NCBI RefSeq assembly: GCF_002872335.1
Contig: NZ_NJAG01000044.1
Coordinates: 1-61,222 of the forward strand
Length of the DNA stretch: 61,222 bases
Direction of reading: 5' to 3'
Source of the DNA: Siphonobacter sp. BAB-5405
Lineage (GTDB): Bacteria > Bacteroidota > Bacteroidia > Cytophagales > Spirosomataceae
Part shown: one piece after another, positions 45,520-54,962 of the stretch
Position numbering within the stretch: position 1 is the stretch's first letter
Layout: each line of letters starts with the position of its first letter
Program-made: the position numbers and the translations under genes
The notes under the pieces: model-generated
What the model saw: the letters and a program-made list of their open reading frames with translations, nothing else
The model's database searches: none
What the model was told of the DNA's origin: nothing

Positions 45520-47204
45520 ATGAAAAAGATACATATAGCATTAGTAGCCCTGGTACTGGCCAGCACGTCCTGCAAGGATGCTTTGAAAGAAACGCCGTAT
45601 GATTTCGTCGGTCCCGATCAGGTGGGAACGACTACCGAAGCTGACGCCAAGCTCTGGGTCAATGGCGTACTGAATACCTTGAACAGCGGCTCCTTTTTTC
45701 AGTATGCCGTCTATAACCGTCCGCTGGAAGTGGACGCCGACGATGTAACCGGCAAGGATTACGCATTCCAGGCGATGGGAGCGGGGAACTTCCAGTCTAC
45801 CTCCGACATCAACACCTTCTGGGGTGGACCTTATACCCTGATCGAACGCTGTAATTTCGCCATCACGAAAGTCAGCCAGATCACCATTGACGACGCTTCG
45901 AAAAACAACGCCCTCGGCCAGTTGTACTTCCTGAAGGGATGGGCGTATTATATGCTCGTTCGGGCGTACGGACCATCCCCATCTTCAAAAAATCCGTAAC
46001 CGAAGGCGAAAACACGAACCAGCCCCGGGCCTCCGTACCTGACGTGTACGCCCACATCATCGAAAACCTGAAAATGGCCGAGACGATGCTGTACACCCGC
46101 ACCAACGCCCGCTACGAAACGGGTCGGCTGAGTCAGGAAGCGGCTAAAACCTTACTGGCCAAAGTCTACGTAACGATGGCTTCCGGAGCCCTAAAGGGAG
46201 CCCAGGTCACCGTACTCGGTGGTCGGCAACGGGAGACGGTCAACGGCGTCGTGCGTCGCATCCAGCCGACGGCCACTACCTACACCAAGAGCGTGGTAGC
46301 GGGTCACGAATCCTTTGACGCCGCTCAGTACTTCAAACTGGCCCGCGATAAAGCCAAGGAAGTAATTGACATGCAAAAAGCCGGTTCACCCATCGATCTG
46401 TTCCCGCGGTACATGGATACCTGGGCTATTGGCAACCGCAACAAGGGCGAGCACCTCTGGCAGATGAACGCCATCACGGGATCGGAGATTTTCGGTAACT
46501 TCCTGTCGTACCATTACGTAGGGTATCTGATGGCGAACGGTTCCATCGACGGGGCCCTGTACGCCATGTCGGACCACTGGTACGAACTCTTCGAGGAAAA
46601 AGACCAGCGAATTACCGAAGGCGTACAGCACCGCTGGCGGATGTTCAGTAACGCCGCCTGGCATTACTACCCCGCTAAAGACAGTCTGAAAGTGAAAAAC
46701 AGTGGGACTGTACCCACGGCGGAAGGTTACCAGCCTACGGACGTTTATTCCGCCGACCAGTTTCATACGGCCAAGCTGAGCAAGTACGCTCAGGTCTCTG
46801 ACCGGACGGTACAGCGTTCGGATATGCCCTTTCCGTTCCTGCGGTACGCCGAAACCTTACTAATTTTTGCCGAAGCCGAAAACGAAGTCAACGGTCCGAC
46901 GGCTGATGCCTACGAGGCTCTCAACAAGGTACGTCGTCGCAGTGGAGCCAGCAATGCCGCCAACCTCAATCAGCAGCAACTGCGTTCGTTCATCCTGCAG
47001 GAACGTCAACGCGAACTGGCCCTGGAAGGACACCGGGCCTGGGATATTCGCCGCTGGGGCATCTACCTGCAAGTCATGAATGCCATTGATATTGACGCCA
47101 ATAACATCATCAAACGTCGTCAGGAGAAACATTTGTTGTTGCCGCTGCCGCTGAATGAAATCAACGGAAATACGGCCATCAATGAAAACAATCCGGGCTG
47201 GTAA
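45520..47204 (+). pseudogene. SusD/RagB-family lipoprotein, one frameshift
   Basis: Starts 15 bases after the restored susC stop. The lipobox (ALVLASTSC) and SusD pattern (TPYDFVGPDQVGTTTEADAKLWVNGVLNTL...WGGPYTLIERCNFAI) open it. A base is missing near 45972, where GGACCATCCCC should read GGACCCATCCCC. Restoring it joins YYMLVRAYGPIP to IFKKSVTEGENTNQPRASVPDVYAHI. The rest is complete, ending RQRELALEGHRAWDIRRWGI...HLLLPLPLNEINGNTAINENNPGW, a classical SusD C-terminus. Restored length is about 561 residues. It partners the preceding SusC. Confidence 0.88.
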
Positions 47205-47209
47205 GTTTC

Positions 47210-47289
47210 AGTAGGGTGGAGTCGTAATTCCTTCGGGAATAGGACTGGTCCAAGACCGCCAACCGGACCAGTGTTGACGCCGCCCTACT
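47210..47289 (+). ncRNA. Predicted three-way-junction structured RNA between susD and the isomerase gene
   Basis: An outer 10-bp stem pairs 47210-47219 with 47280-47289 (one G-U pair). Inside are two helices: ATTCC/GGAAT (47227-47231 with 47236-47240) closed by a C(UUCG)G tetraloop, and the 8-bp ACTGGTCC/GGACCAGT (47244-47251 with 47265-47272) with a 13-base loop. No T-run follows, so it is not a simple terminator. It begins six bases after the susD stop. It could protect the 3' end of susCD mRNA, tune the isomerase genes, or be a ligand-binding element. The structure is read by eye and there is no homologue evidence. Confidence 0.5.
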
Positions 47290-47372
47290 CAAATTCCTGA
47301 TTTCTCTGGGTCGAGCTGGTATTTTTTCAGCTATTTGCGAAAAAGAGTACCTAAACCACTAATCAACGTTCT

Positions 47373-48230
47373 ATGAAAGTTGGCATCGACAGCTACTGTT
47401 ACCACCGCCTGTTTGGCGAAGTATACGCCGGACAAAATCAGCCCGACAAAATCCTGACGTTTGAAGATTTTCTGACGAAAACGGAAACGCTGGGCATTGA
47501 CGGGGTATCCCTCGAATCGTGCTTCATCCCCAAATTCGACAAGGCGTATCTCGAGGGTATAAAAGCCCATCTCGACCGCACGGGCCTTGACCGTGTGTAC
47601 GCCTGGGGACATCCCGACGGGCTGGAAGGCGGCAAGAACGAGCGGGCGTTTGAGGAGATGATCGAGCACATCGAATACGCCCAGCAGATTGGAGCCCCGG
47701 TGATGCGAGTCGTAGGCAGTAGTCTGATGTACCGCTTTGAGCCGCACGGTCCGCAACTCGAAAAGCTGACCCGAATGTTTTCCGAAGCCACAAAAATAGC
47801 CGAGCGATACGGTGTGAAACTGGCCGTTGAAAACCACATTGATTACAATTCAGACGAAATTCTGCAACTGATTCAGGGCGTGAACTCGCCGTATTTTGGC
47901 GTGAATTTCGATTCCGGAAATTTCCTGCGGGTGCTCGATGATCCCATCCAGGCGATGGAAAAACTGGCCCCGTACGTATTTGCCACGCACATCAAAGACC
48001 TGAAACCGGTCAAAGGCGTGCCCGTTAACGAGTGGTATTTCTTTTCCTGCGTACCCACGGGCGAGGGCCTGATTCCGAACGAACGCCTCGCCGAGCTTTT
48101 AAGTCAGCATAACTACCAGGGCTTCCTGGCAGTGGAGGTCGATTTTCTGCACCCCGATTATACCGACCGGGAAGAAGAAGTCGTCAAACAAAGCATACAG
48201 GCTCTCCGTTCACTGACTAAAACGCTCTAA
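47373..48230 (+). CDS. Cytoplasmic sugar phosphate isomerase/epimerase-like TIM barrel
   Basis: A 285-residue protein with no signal peptide (MKVGIDSYCYHRLFGEV). The xylose-isomerase-like AP endonuclease fold shows LGIDGVSLES, the VMRVVGSS strand, the metal ligand Glu in VKLAVENHIDYNS, FGVNFDSGNFLR, the metal-binding ATHIKDLK and the final Glu in GFLAVEVDFLHPDY. The family includes tagatose/allulose epimerases and 3-keto-sugar enzymes. It is followed three bases later by a Gfo/Idh oxidoreductase, a pairing common in oxidative sugar pathways. Confidence 0.9.
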   Translation: MKVGIDSYCYHRLFGEVYAGQNQPDKILTFEDFLTKTETLGIDGVSLESCFIPKFDKAYLEGIKAHLDRTGLDRVYAWGHPDGLEGGKNERAFEEMIEHIEYAQQIGAPVMRVVGSSLMYRFEPHGPQLEKLTRMFSEATKIAERYGVKLAVENHIDYNSDEILQLIQGVNSPYFGVNFDSGNFLRVLDDPIQAMEKLAPYVFATHIKDLKPVKGVPVNEWYFFSCVPTGEGLIPNERLAELLSQHNYQGFLAVEVDFLHPDYTDREEEVVKQSIQALRSLTKTL

Positions 48231-48233
48231 CGC

Positions 48234-49394
48234 ATGGAAAAACAACTCAACGTCGGTATCGTCGGTACCAAGTTCATGGGCAAGGCCCACAGCAACGCCT
48301 GGAAAAAAGCACCGTTATTTTTTGATGTATCGGCTCAACCGGTCCTGAAAGTCGCCTGCGGACGGCACGAAGCTTCCCTCAGGGAATTTGCCCAACAGTG
48401 GGGATGGCAGGAAACGGAGACGGACTGGAAGAAACTCGTCGTCCGTCCCGACATCGATATTATTGACATTGCTCTGCCCCAGCAACTGCACTACGAAGTG
48501 GCTTTAGCGGCGGCGAAGGAAGGCAAACACATTTTCTGCGAAAAACCGCTGGCGATGAGTAGCCAGCAGGCGGAAGAGATGCTGAAGGTATGCGAAGACC
48601 ACAAAGTTGTCCATTACCTCAACCACAACTACCGCCGTACGCCCGCCGTTGCTCTGGCCAAACGCATGATCGACGAAGGCAAAATTGGCCGGATTTTTCA
48701 CTGGCGGTGTGCCTATCAGCAGGACTGGATTGTAGACCCCAGTTTTCCGCTCACCTGGCAACTCCGCAAAGAAACCGCTCAGGCCGGACCCCAGTGGGAT
48801 TTGAACTCGCACGCAGTGGATCTGGCTCATTTTCTGGTAGGCGACATCGCGACGGTTTCGGCCCTGACGACCAACTTCATCAAGGAACGTCCGCTGGCCG
48901 ATGAATCGACTTCGGGCAATCTTAAAGCCGAAAGCAAGGGTGAGGCCAAGGGAGAGGTGACGGTCGAAGACGCCGCCCTGATGCTCGTTCAGTTTACCAG
49001 CGGAGCCATCGGTTCGTTCGAAGCCACGCGGTTTGCGACGGGTAAGAAAAACGGGCTGACGTTTGAAATCTACGGTAGTAAGGGCAGTCTGCTGTTCGAT
49101 CTGGAACGGATGAACGAATTGCAGTACTACTCCCGCGAAGACGCCGAAGGGTACCAGGGTTTCCGGACCATTCTGGCGACCGACGGCTCGCATCCCTACA
49201 TGCAGCACTGGTGGCCCGCCGGGCACATCATCGGCTACGAACACGCCTTCGTGCACGCCGTGGTGGATTTTATTGACGCGATTGAAACCAAACAAACCAT
49301 TACACCCAATTTCTCGGATGGCCTGAAGATTCTTCGGGTACTCGAGGCCGGACTTACCTCCGCCGAAAGGCACCAGCAAGTGATTATCAGTTAA
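48234..49394 (+). CDS. Gfo/Idh/MocA-family NAD(P)-dependent oxidoreductase
   Basis: A 386-residue cytoplasmic enzyme. The N-terminal Rossmann fold has GIVGTKFMGKAHSNAW and DIIDIALPQQLHYEVALAAAKEGKHIFCEKPLAMS, where EKP carries the conserved catalytic-site Lys. The C-terminal Gfo/Idh domain has WDLNSHAVDLAHFLVG, the usual D-x-x-x-H pair, and an insertion with ESKGEAKGEV. Members oxidise sugar hydroxyls at C1, C3 or inositol positions with NAD(P). Only three bases separate it from the TIM-barrel gene, so they are co-translated and probably act in one pathway. Confidence 0.92.
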   Translation: MEKQLNVGIVGTKFMGKAHSNAWKKAPLFFDVSAQPVLKVACGRHEASLREFAQQWGWQETETDWKKLVVRPDIDIIDIALPQQLHYEVALAAAKEGKHIFCEKPLAMSSQQAEEMLKVCEDHKVVHYLNHNYRRTPAVALAKRMIDEGKIGRIFHWRCAYQQDWIVDPSFPLTWQLRKETAQAGPQWDLNSHAVDLAHFLVGDIATVSALTTNFIKERPLADESTSGNLKAESKGEAKGEVTVEDAALMLVQFTSGAIGSFEATRFATGKKNGLTFEIYGSKGSLLFDLERMNELQYYSREDAEGYQGFRTILATDGSHPYMQHWWPAGHIIGYEHAFVHAVVDFIDAIETKQTITPNFSDGLKILRVLEAGLTSAERHQQVIIS

Positions 49395-49410
49395 ACCAAA
49401 CCCTAGTACT

Positions 49411-50304
49411 ATGGAATCCTCTAACAAAGAAAAATTTGAACGCGACGGCTTTGTAATCGTCGATGTATTGACACCACAGGAAATCGATGATTTCCGCGAA
49501 GTGATGGATGCCTTGATCAGTCCAAAAATTCAATCGGCTGATACAGAGAAGCGTAGTTCATCCTTTCAGCACTTAGGGGATGAAATCAAGGACTTTGGCA
49601 AAGAGGCCCGGCAGTACTACTTCCACCTGCTTACCAAGCCGGGTACGGAGTCGATTCACCACGCCTTTCATCACCCCGTGATTCTGAAGACGGTGGAAGA
49701 GCTGCTCGGGCCGAATCTGATTGTCAATAACGCCTCGATTCTGGCTGCGAATGAAGGGACGCAGTACTCGCTGGGCTGGCACCGCGACATCATCCAGATT
49801 CCGCAGAACGAGATTGAAGACTGGCTGTTCTCGCCCGAACGTTTTCACAACAGCGTACAGATTAACCTGCCGCTGGTAGATGAAAACTCGCTTTGGGTTG
49901 TACCCGGCAGTCACAACCGGCCCAATACGCCGGAAGAAGACGAAGCCTTTCGGGGATCGAAACATTACGCCCCCGTGGGGGTTGAAATGCCCGGCGGCAT
50001 TCCTGTGCCTTTGAAAGCGGGTCAGGCGGTTTTGTACAACAACAACCTGATTCACCGGGGTTTCACGGAAAAAATGAAGATTCCCCGTCGGACCTTACAC
50101 ATGGGTTACCACAGTGCAAACTTCCCGCCGACCTGGCATTTTTACCTGCTCAACGGCGATTTGCTGACGCCCCAGTACCTCGACACGCTCAGTCCGACGA
50201 TGCGACGCATGATGGAAGAGTACCTCGAATGCCGTCGCCAGTATCCCGACATGAGTCAGACCTGGAAGTGGTCATACAATTTTCCTAATGAACTCGCCGT
50301 GTAA
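49411..50304 (+). CDS. Phytanoyl-CoA dioxygenase (PhyH)-family Fe(II)/2-oxoglutarate enzyme
   Basis: A 297-residue protein with the PhyH opening FERDGFVIVDVLTPQEIDDFREVMDAL, the facial-triad HxD in YSLGWHRDIIQIP (near residues 125-127), LWVVPGSHNRPNTPEEDEAF, and the distal His and 2-oxoglutarate-binding Arg in YNNNLIHRGF...PRRTLHMGYH. No signal peptide, so it is cytoplasmic. It sits 16 bases after the Gfo/Idh gene. Its presence in a sugar operon suggests it hydroxylates or demethylates an imported or intermediate sugar derivative. The substrate is unknown. Confidence 0.9.
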   Translation: MESSNKEKFERDGFVIVDVLTPQEIDDFREVMDALISPKIQSADTEKRSSSFQHLGDEIKDFGKEARQYYFHLLTKPGTESIHHAFHHPVILKTVEELLGPNLIVNNASILAANEGTQYSLGWHRDIIQIPQNEIEDWLFSPERFHNSVQINLPLVDENSLWVVPGSHNRPNTPEEDEAFRGSKHYAPVGVEMPGGIPVPLKAGQAVLYNNNLIHRGFTEKMKIPRRTLHMGYHSANFPPTWHFYLLNGDLLTPQYLDTLSPTMRRMMEEYLECRRQYPDMSQTWKWSYNFPNELAV

Positions 50305-50322
50305 GGGCGTATTGATTTTCCT

Positions 50323-51219
50323 ATGAAACGTTTTCTTTTCTTCCCGCTTCTGGCCCTGCTCTTTCTATCTGCTAAATCCGTAACGGCTCAGCGAAAAGCG
50401 AAAAGTATCTATGCCCGCGACAATCTGGTGGCCTGGTGTATTGTGCCTTTTGACACCAAAAACCGGGGTCCGGTCGAACGGGCCGAAATGCTCAACCAGC
50501 TGGGCATTACCAAACTCGCCTACGATTGGCGGGAAAAACACATCCCGACCTTCGACGAAGAGTTTGAGGCCTGCCGGAAAAATAATATCAAGTTTGAAGC
50601 TTTCTGGCTGTACTCCGGACCCAATCCGGAAGAGGACAAGGGCTTACAGGCCGTGTTTGACGTCCTGAAACGGCAGAAAGCGAAAATGCAGATCTGGTGC
50701 ATGATTGGCGGCATTAAAGGTCTGGACGCCATGAGCGAGGAAGAAAAGATCAAAGCCGTTGCCCGGCCCGTTCAGTACATTGCCGACCGGGCCGCGGAGC
50801 TGGGCTGTACGGTTGGATTGTACAACCACGGCGGCTGGTTTGGCGAACCCGAAAATCAGTTGAAAATCATTGAGTACCTCAAAAAGCCCAACCTCGGAAT
50901 CGTGTATAACTTCCACCACGCGGAAGAACACATCGAACGGTTCCCGGTTTTCTTCCCGAAAATGCTTCCGCACCTGATGGCCCTGAATCTGGCGGGACTG
51001 AAAAAGGGAAATCCCGTGAAGGTCGTACCCATCGGGCAGGGCGACGCTGAAGCCGGGATGATGCGAATCGTCCAGCAAAGCAAATACCGCGGACCCATCG
51101 GGATCATCAATGAAGATACGGCACCAGATGCGGAAGTGGGCCTTCGGCTGAATATGGACGGACTCCAGAAAATTCTTAAATCCTGGGGAGATACCGCTAC
51201 GCTTAAAACCTACCAGTAA
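50323..51219 (+). CDS. Exported TIM-barrel protein of the sugar phosphate isomerase/epimerase fold
   Basis: A 298-residue protein with signal peptide (MKRFLFFPLLALLFLSAKSVTA-Q). The fold resembles the xylose-isomerase-like barrel: LNQLGITKLAYDWREKHIPTFDEEFEACRKNNIKFEAFWLY, MQIWCMIGGIKG, CTVGLYNHGGWFGEP, GIVYNFHHAEEHIERF and GIINEDTAPDAE. Putative metal-ligand residues are present but less regular than in the cytoplasmic paralogue at 47373. An exported member next to a cytoplasmic one suggests two steps on related sugars on either side of the inner membrane. Confidence 0.85.
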   Translation: MKRFLFFPLLALLFLSAKSVTAQRKAKSIYARDNLVAWCIVPFDTKNRGPVERAEMLNQLGITKLAYDWREKHIPTFDEEFEACRKNNIKFEAFWLYSGPNPEEDKGLQAVFDVLKRQKAKMQIWCMIGGIKGLDAMSEEEKIKAVARPVQYIADRAAELGCTVGLYNHGGWFGEPENQLKIIEYLKKPNLGIVYNFHHAEEHIERFPVFFPKMLPHLMALNLAGLKKGNPVKVVPIGQGDAEAGMMRIVQQSKYRGPIGIINEDTAPDAEVGLRLNMDGLQKILKSWGDTATLKTYQ

Positions 51220-51227
51220 GCCTTTTT

Positions 51228-51260
51228 AACTTCCCGAAACTTTTAGCGTTTTGGGAAGTT
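51228..51260 (+). terminator. Intrinsic terminator inside the PUL
   Basis: A 13-bp stem (51228-51240 with 51248-51260, one wobble) with a 7-base loop, followed by TTTT. It comes 9 bases after the stop of the exported barrel gene and splits the locus into an uptake/oxidation half and a hydrolase half. Confidence 0.8.
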
Positions 51261-51298
51261 TTTTAGTTTTAGTACCATCTGCTTCGGCATCCTGACTT

Positions 51299-52657
51299 AT
51301 GCGTTTTCGTTTTCTATTTGCCTTCTTCTTTCTCTCCCTGCTCGCTCACGCCCAAACGGACTTACGCGTGAGTGACAACAAGCGTTTCCTGGTGTACCAA
51401 AGTGGGAAACCCTTCTTTTACCTGGGCGATACAGCCTGGGAGCTGTTCCACCGACTCGACCGGGCGGATGCTAAAAAGTACCTGAAAAACCGGAAGAAAA
51501 AAGGCTTTACCGTGATTCAGGCCGTAGTACTGGCCGAGCACGATGGCCTACGGGATCCCAATGCTTACGGACAGGTTCCTTTTCAGAATACCGATCCGAG
51601 CCAGCCGAATGAGGCCTATTTCGCTCATGTGGATTACATCCTGAAGCAGGCGGACCGGATGGGTTTGCACGTAGCCTTGCTGCCAACCTGGGGCGATAAA
51701 CTGCATAAAGACAAGTGGGGCATCGGGCCGGAAATTTTCAACGAGAAATCAATCTACGCTTACGGCAAATACCTCGGCGAACGCTATAAACATCGCAAAA
51801 ACATCATTTGGGTGATCGGCGGTGACCGCAATCCCCGGAAAGGGTCGGCGGACGTGGAAGTCTGGCGGACTTTGGCGAAAGGCGTGACGGAAGGCGTAGG
51901 CGGGGCGGACAAGGCCTTGATGACGTTCCATCCGCAGACGAGTTCTTCCACCTGGTTTCACACCGACGACTGGCTGGATTTCAATCTATTCCAGACGGGA
52001 CATTGTGCGGACAGCAAGGTATGGGAACAGATTTCGCAGGATTACCGGCTGGCACCCGTAAAGCCTACGATGGACGGTGAACCCTTGTACGAAGAAATTC
52101 CGGTGTGTTTCGACCTGAAAAAAAACGGTTACGCCGATCCGAACGACGTACGCCGGAAAGCGTACCAAAGCCTCTTTGCCGGGGCTCATGGCTTTACCTA
52201 CGGTTGCAACAACATCTGGCAAATGTACGTACCGGGTCGTAAAGGCTACATTGATCCCACTAAGCCCTGGTACGAATCGCTCGACCTGCCTGCTGCCCGG
52301 ACGATGCCCTACGTTCGCAAGCTGATGGAGTCGCGTCCGTATCTGGATCGAATTCCGGATCAAACCTTGGTTCCCGGTACGAATTCCAACGATCCCAAAA
52401 AACGGATTCAGGCCACGCGGGGCAGCGATTACGCCTTTGTCTATTCTTCTTCGGGACAACCCTTTCAGGTACAAATGGGTATCATTTCCGGTAAAGAAGT
52501 AAAAGCGTCCTGGTACAATCCCCGAACCGGCAAGGCTCAGAAAGCGGGTTCGCTGCCTAATGCCGGTATTCAGACCTTTACCCCTCCCAGTCAGGGCAAT
52601 GATCAGGATTGGGTGCTGGTACTGGATGACGCTTCGCGGTCGTTCCGTTCTTTGTAA
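51299..52657 (+). CDS. Secreted GH140-like (DUF4038) glycoside hydrolase
   Basis: A 452-residue exported enzyme with signal MRFRFLFAFFFLSLLAHA-Q. The DUF4038/GH140 barrel has VSDNKRFLVYQSGKPFFYLGDTAWELFHRL, KGFTVIQAVVLAEHDGL, KNIIWVIGGDRNP with a candidate catalytic Asp near residue 178, and PTMDGEPLYEEIP with the candidate Glu near 262. A collagen-binding-like C-terminal domain (about 355-452, QATRGSDYAFVYSSSGQPFQV...WYNPRTGKA) ends it. GH140 contains apiosidases acting on rhamnogalacturonan II. The assignment to apiose here is inference. It is followed 11 bases later by the acetylesterase. Confidence 0.88.
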   Translation: MRFRFLFAFFFLSLLAHAQTDLRVSDNKRFLVYQSGKPFFYLGDTAWELFHRLDRADAKKYLKNRKKKGFTVIQAVVLAEHDGLRDPNAYGQVPFQNTDPSQPNEAYFAHVDYILKQADRMGLHVALLPTWGDKLHKDKWGIGPEIFNEKSIYAYGKYLGERYKHRKNIIWVIGGDRNPRKGSADVEVWRTLAKGVTEGVGGADKALMTFHPQTSSSTWFHTDDWLDFNLFQTGHCADSKVWEQISQDYRLAPVKPTMDGEPLYEEIPVCFDLKKNGYADPNDVRRKAYQSLFAGAHGFTYGCNNIWQMYVPGRKGYIDPTKPWYESLDLPAARTMPYVRKLMESRPYLDRIPDQTLVPGTNSNDPKKRIQATRGSDYAFVYSSSGQPFQVQMGIISGKEVKASWYNPRTGKAQKAGSLPNAGIQTFTPPSQGNDQDWVLVLDDASRSFRSL

Positions 52658-52668
52658 ATACATTTGGA

Positions 52669-54627
52669 ATGAAAAAGCTTCTCCTTTGCTTACTGGGGCT
52701 ACTAAGCCTGCCCGTTTCAGGTCAGGTACGGCTGGCTCGCCTGTTTGCTGATCACGTAGTCCTGCAACGGCAGAAACCCATTCCCGTATGGGGCTGGGCT
52801 CAGCCGAAGGAGAAAGTGACAGTGATACTGGCGGGCAGGACCCAAACGGCTAAAGCAGACGCCAAGGGCAAATGGATGGTACGCTTTCCGGCGATGGAAG
52901 CGGGCGGACCGTATGAACTACGCGTTTCCGCCAAATCGGGTAACACGTCCATCAGCGACGTGTTGCTGGGGGAAGTATGGCTTTGCTCGGGGCAGTCGAA
53001 TATGGAATGGTCGGTAGACCGTGCCCAGCAGTATGAAACCGAACGAAAAGACGCCAACTACCCGCAGATTCGCCATTTCCGGGTAGCCAATGAGCTGGAT
53101 CTAAGGCCGCACACGGATTTAAAAACGGGTGAGTGGCAGGTCTGTTCACCCCAGACGGTGGGCGGCTTTACGGCGGTTGGCTTTTTTTTCGCTCGGGAAG
53201 TTTATCAGAAGCTGAAGGTACCCATTGGGCTCTTGCATTCGTCCTGGGGTGGTTCCGACATCGAGGGCTGGATCAGTAAGGAAGCCTTGCTTTCGGATTC
53301 GGAACTTCGGGAAAATGCCCAACGCCTGCCCGCTACCTGGGCCGAAGCGGATTCGCTGAGTGAACGGAACTTCCGGCAGAAATTTTATGGCCGTGCTACC
53401 TACGTTCCTACGATGGCGGATGAACAGAAATTCCTCGGTTCTGACGTAGACTTTTCGAAGTGGGTTCCGCTGTATGATCCGATTGGACAATGGTACTACC
53501 GGGGACTGTTTGCTTTCAAAGGCAATGGTTATATGGGCCGGATCGTCCAGATACCCGCCGCAATGGCCAGTCAACCGACTACGCTGGTGTTGGCCGATAA
53601 TGACAGTCCGACGGAAGTGTACCTCAACGGCAAAAAAATTGCGGAGGGCGTTGTAAAAGGCATTCGGGAAATCAAATTACCCACAAATGCCTGGAAACCA
53701 GGAGCGAATCAGCTCGTGATGAAACTTCAGAAGCGGACGAATCCCGAATGGTTTGGGCTGGGCTTACTGGGTACCCTTCAACACCTGTACGTAGCCAGTG
53801 AAACCGACAAAATCAGTTTGGTTACCGACTGGAAAATCATGCCTTCCCTGGCCGAACCGCACGGGTTTGTACCCATGCTGAACCGCTTACCGACGACGGT
53901 TTATAATACCAAACTGGCCCCGCTGATTCCGTTTGGTATTCGGGGTGTTTTGTGGTATCAGGGTGAAAACAACGCCGATCGGGCGTATCAGTACCGCCGG
54001 AGTTTTCCCCTGCTGATCAACGACTGGCGGCAACGCTGGTGTGAAACGTTGCCCTTCTACTTCGTACAACTTTCGAGCTTTGGCACCGATCAGAGCAGCA
54101 ACCAGGGAAGTGCCTGGGCAGAGCTACGGGAAGCCCAGACGATGACGTTACAATTACCGAAAACCGGAATGGCCGTTACGACGGACATTGGTAATGCCAC
54201 CGACATTCACCCCATCAACAAGCAGGACGTAGGGCATCGACTGGCAATACAGGCCCTCCATTTTGAGTACGGGCAACCGATGGCCTACAGCTCGCCCATG
54301 CTGGATACCGTGCAGTTTCAGGAAAATAAAGCCGTACTTCGTTTTAAATTCGCCGATCAAGGGCTGGTTGTAAAAGACAAATACGGTTACGTCAAAGGCT
54401 TCGAGATCGCCGGAACCGACCGGGTCTTCCACTATGCCCAGGCTCAGATCAAAGGCAATACCATCGAAGTGTCTCATCCCAGCGTTCCCCAACCCCAGGC
54501 CGTTCGTTACGCCTGGTCCGACGCTCCCATCGAAGCCAACGTCTTCAATACTGAAGGCCTCCCCCTAAACTCCTTCCGCACCGACCAATGGCCAGGAGTG
54601 ACGGAAAAGCGAAAGTATGAGCGGTAG
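52669..54627 (+). CDS. Secreted sialate O-acetylesterase-like carbohydrate esterase
   Basis: A 652-residue exported protein (signal MKKLLLCLLGLLSLPVSG-Q). The SGNH esterase domain begins with LLGEVWLCSGQSNMEWSVDRA, giving the nucleophile Ser in GQSNMEW near residue 109, then LHSSWGGSDIEGWI and the block with the catalytic Asp-His pair ATDIHPINKQDVGHRLA. A jelly-roll beta-galactosidase-like insert lies near 270-380 (GRIVQIPAAMASQPTTLVLADNDSPTEVYLNGKKIA), as is usual for this family. It removes acetyl groups from polysaccharide side chains, fitting a pectin- or xylan-type substrate. Last plus-strand gene of the PUL. Confidence 0.9.
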   Translation: MKKLLLCLLGLLSLPVSGQVRLARLFADHVVLQRQKPIPVWGWAQPKEKVTVILAGRTQTAKADAKGKWMVRFPAMEAGGPYELRVSAKSGNTSISDVLLGEVWLCSGQSNMEWSVDRAQQYETERKDANYPQIRHFRVANELDLRPHTDLKTGEWQVCSPQTVGGFTAVGFFFAREVYQKLKVPIGLLHSSWGGSDIEGWISKEALLSDSELRENAQRLPATWAEADSLSERNFRQKFYGRATYVPTMADEQKFLGSDVDFSKWVPLYDPIGQWYYRGLFAFKGNGYMGRIVQIPAAMASQPTTLVLADNDSPTEVYLNGKKIAEGVVKGIREIKLPTNAWKPGANQLVMKLQKRTNPEWFGLGLLGTLQHLYVASETDKISLVTDWKIMPSLAEPHGFVPMLNRLPTTVYNTKLAPLIPFGIRGVLWYQGENNADRAYQYRRSFPLLINDWRQRWCETLPFYFVQLSSFGTDQSSNQGSAWAELREAQTMTLQLPKTGMAVTTDIGNATDIHPINKQDVGHRLAIQALHFEYGQPMAYSSPMLDTVQFQENKAVLRFKFADQGLVVKDKYGYVKGFEIAGTDRVFHYAQAQIKGNTIEVSHPSVPQPQAVRYAWSDAPIEANVFNTEGLPLNSFRTDQWPGVTEKRKYER

Positions 54628-54689
54628 ATTGGTTGTTTGTTTTGAGTTGCTGGTTATTAGAAATTCGGCACGGACGACATAAAACCATA

Positions 54690-54842
54690 CCCGTCCTATC
54701 ACATTCCATGTCGGAATTCCATTCTGGGGCTCAAGCTACCTACCGCCTTGGCAATGCAGTGGCCTTGAGCAAGAGGAGGTGAGCAGCGGGCGTGCCGGCA
54801 TGGGATGCATACGGACTAAATGACCAGCCGTGCCTGCGGGAC
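54690..54842. repeat. Dispersed palindromic repeat, family 2 (copy b, inverted)
   Basis: The reverse complement of this stretch matches 25410-25590 through the blocks CCCGCAGGCACGGCTGG, TTTAGTCCGTATGCAT, CATGCCGGCACGC and CATTCCATG, without the extra 27-base internal repeat of that copy. It fills most of the 335-base spacer between the acetylesterase and the convergent LacI gene. No gene is seen in the rest of that spacer. Confidence 0.7.
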
Positions 54843-54962
54843 GTGATTTTGATCCAACTAGGAGAGTTAACCATCAGTGGTTCAGGATTGGAAGATTTCT
54901 CTACGGAATGAATTCAGGCTAAAAAAACTAGCTTTACTGAAAAGAAGTAAAAGAAAGAAATC

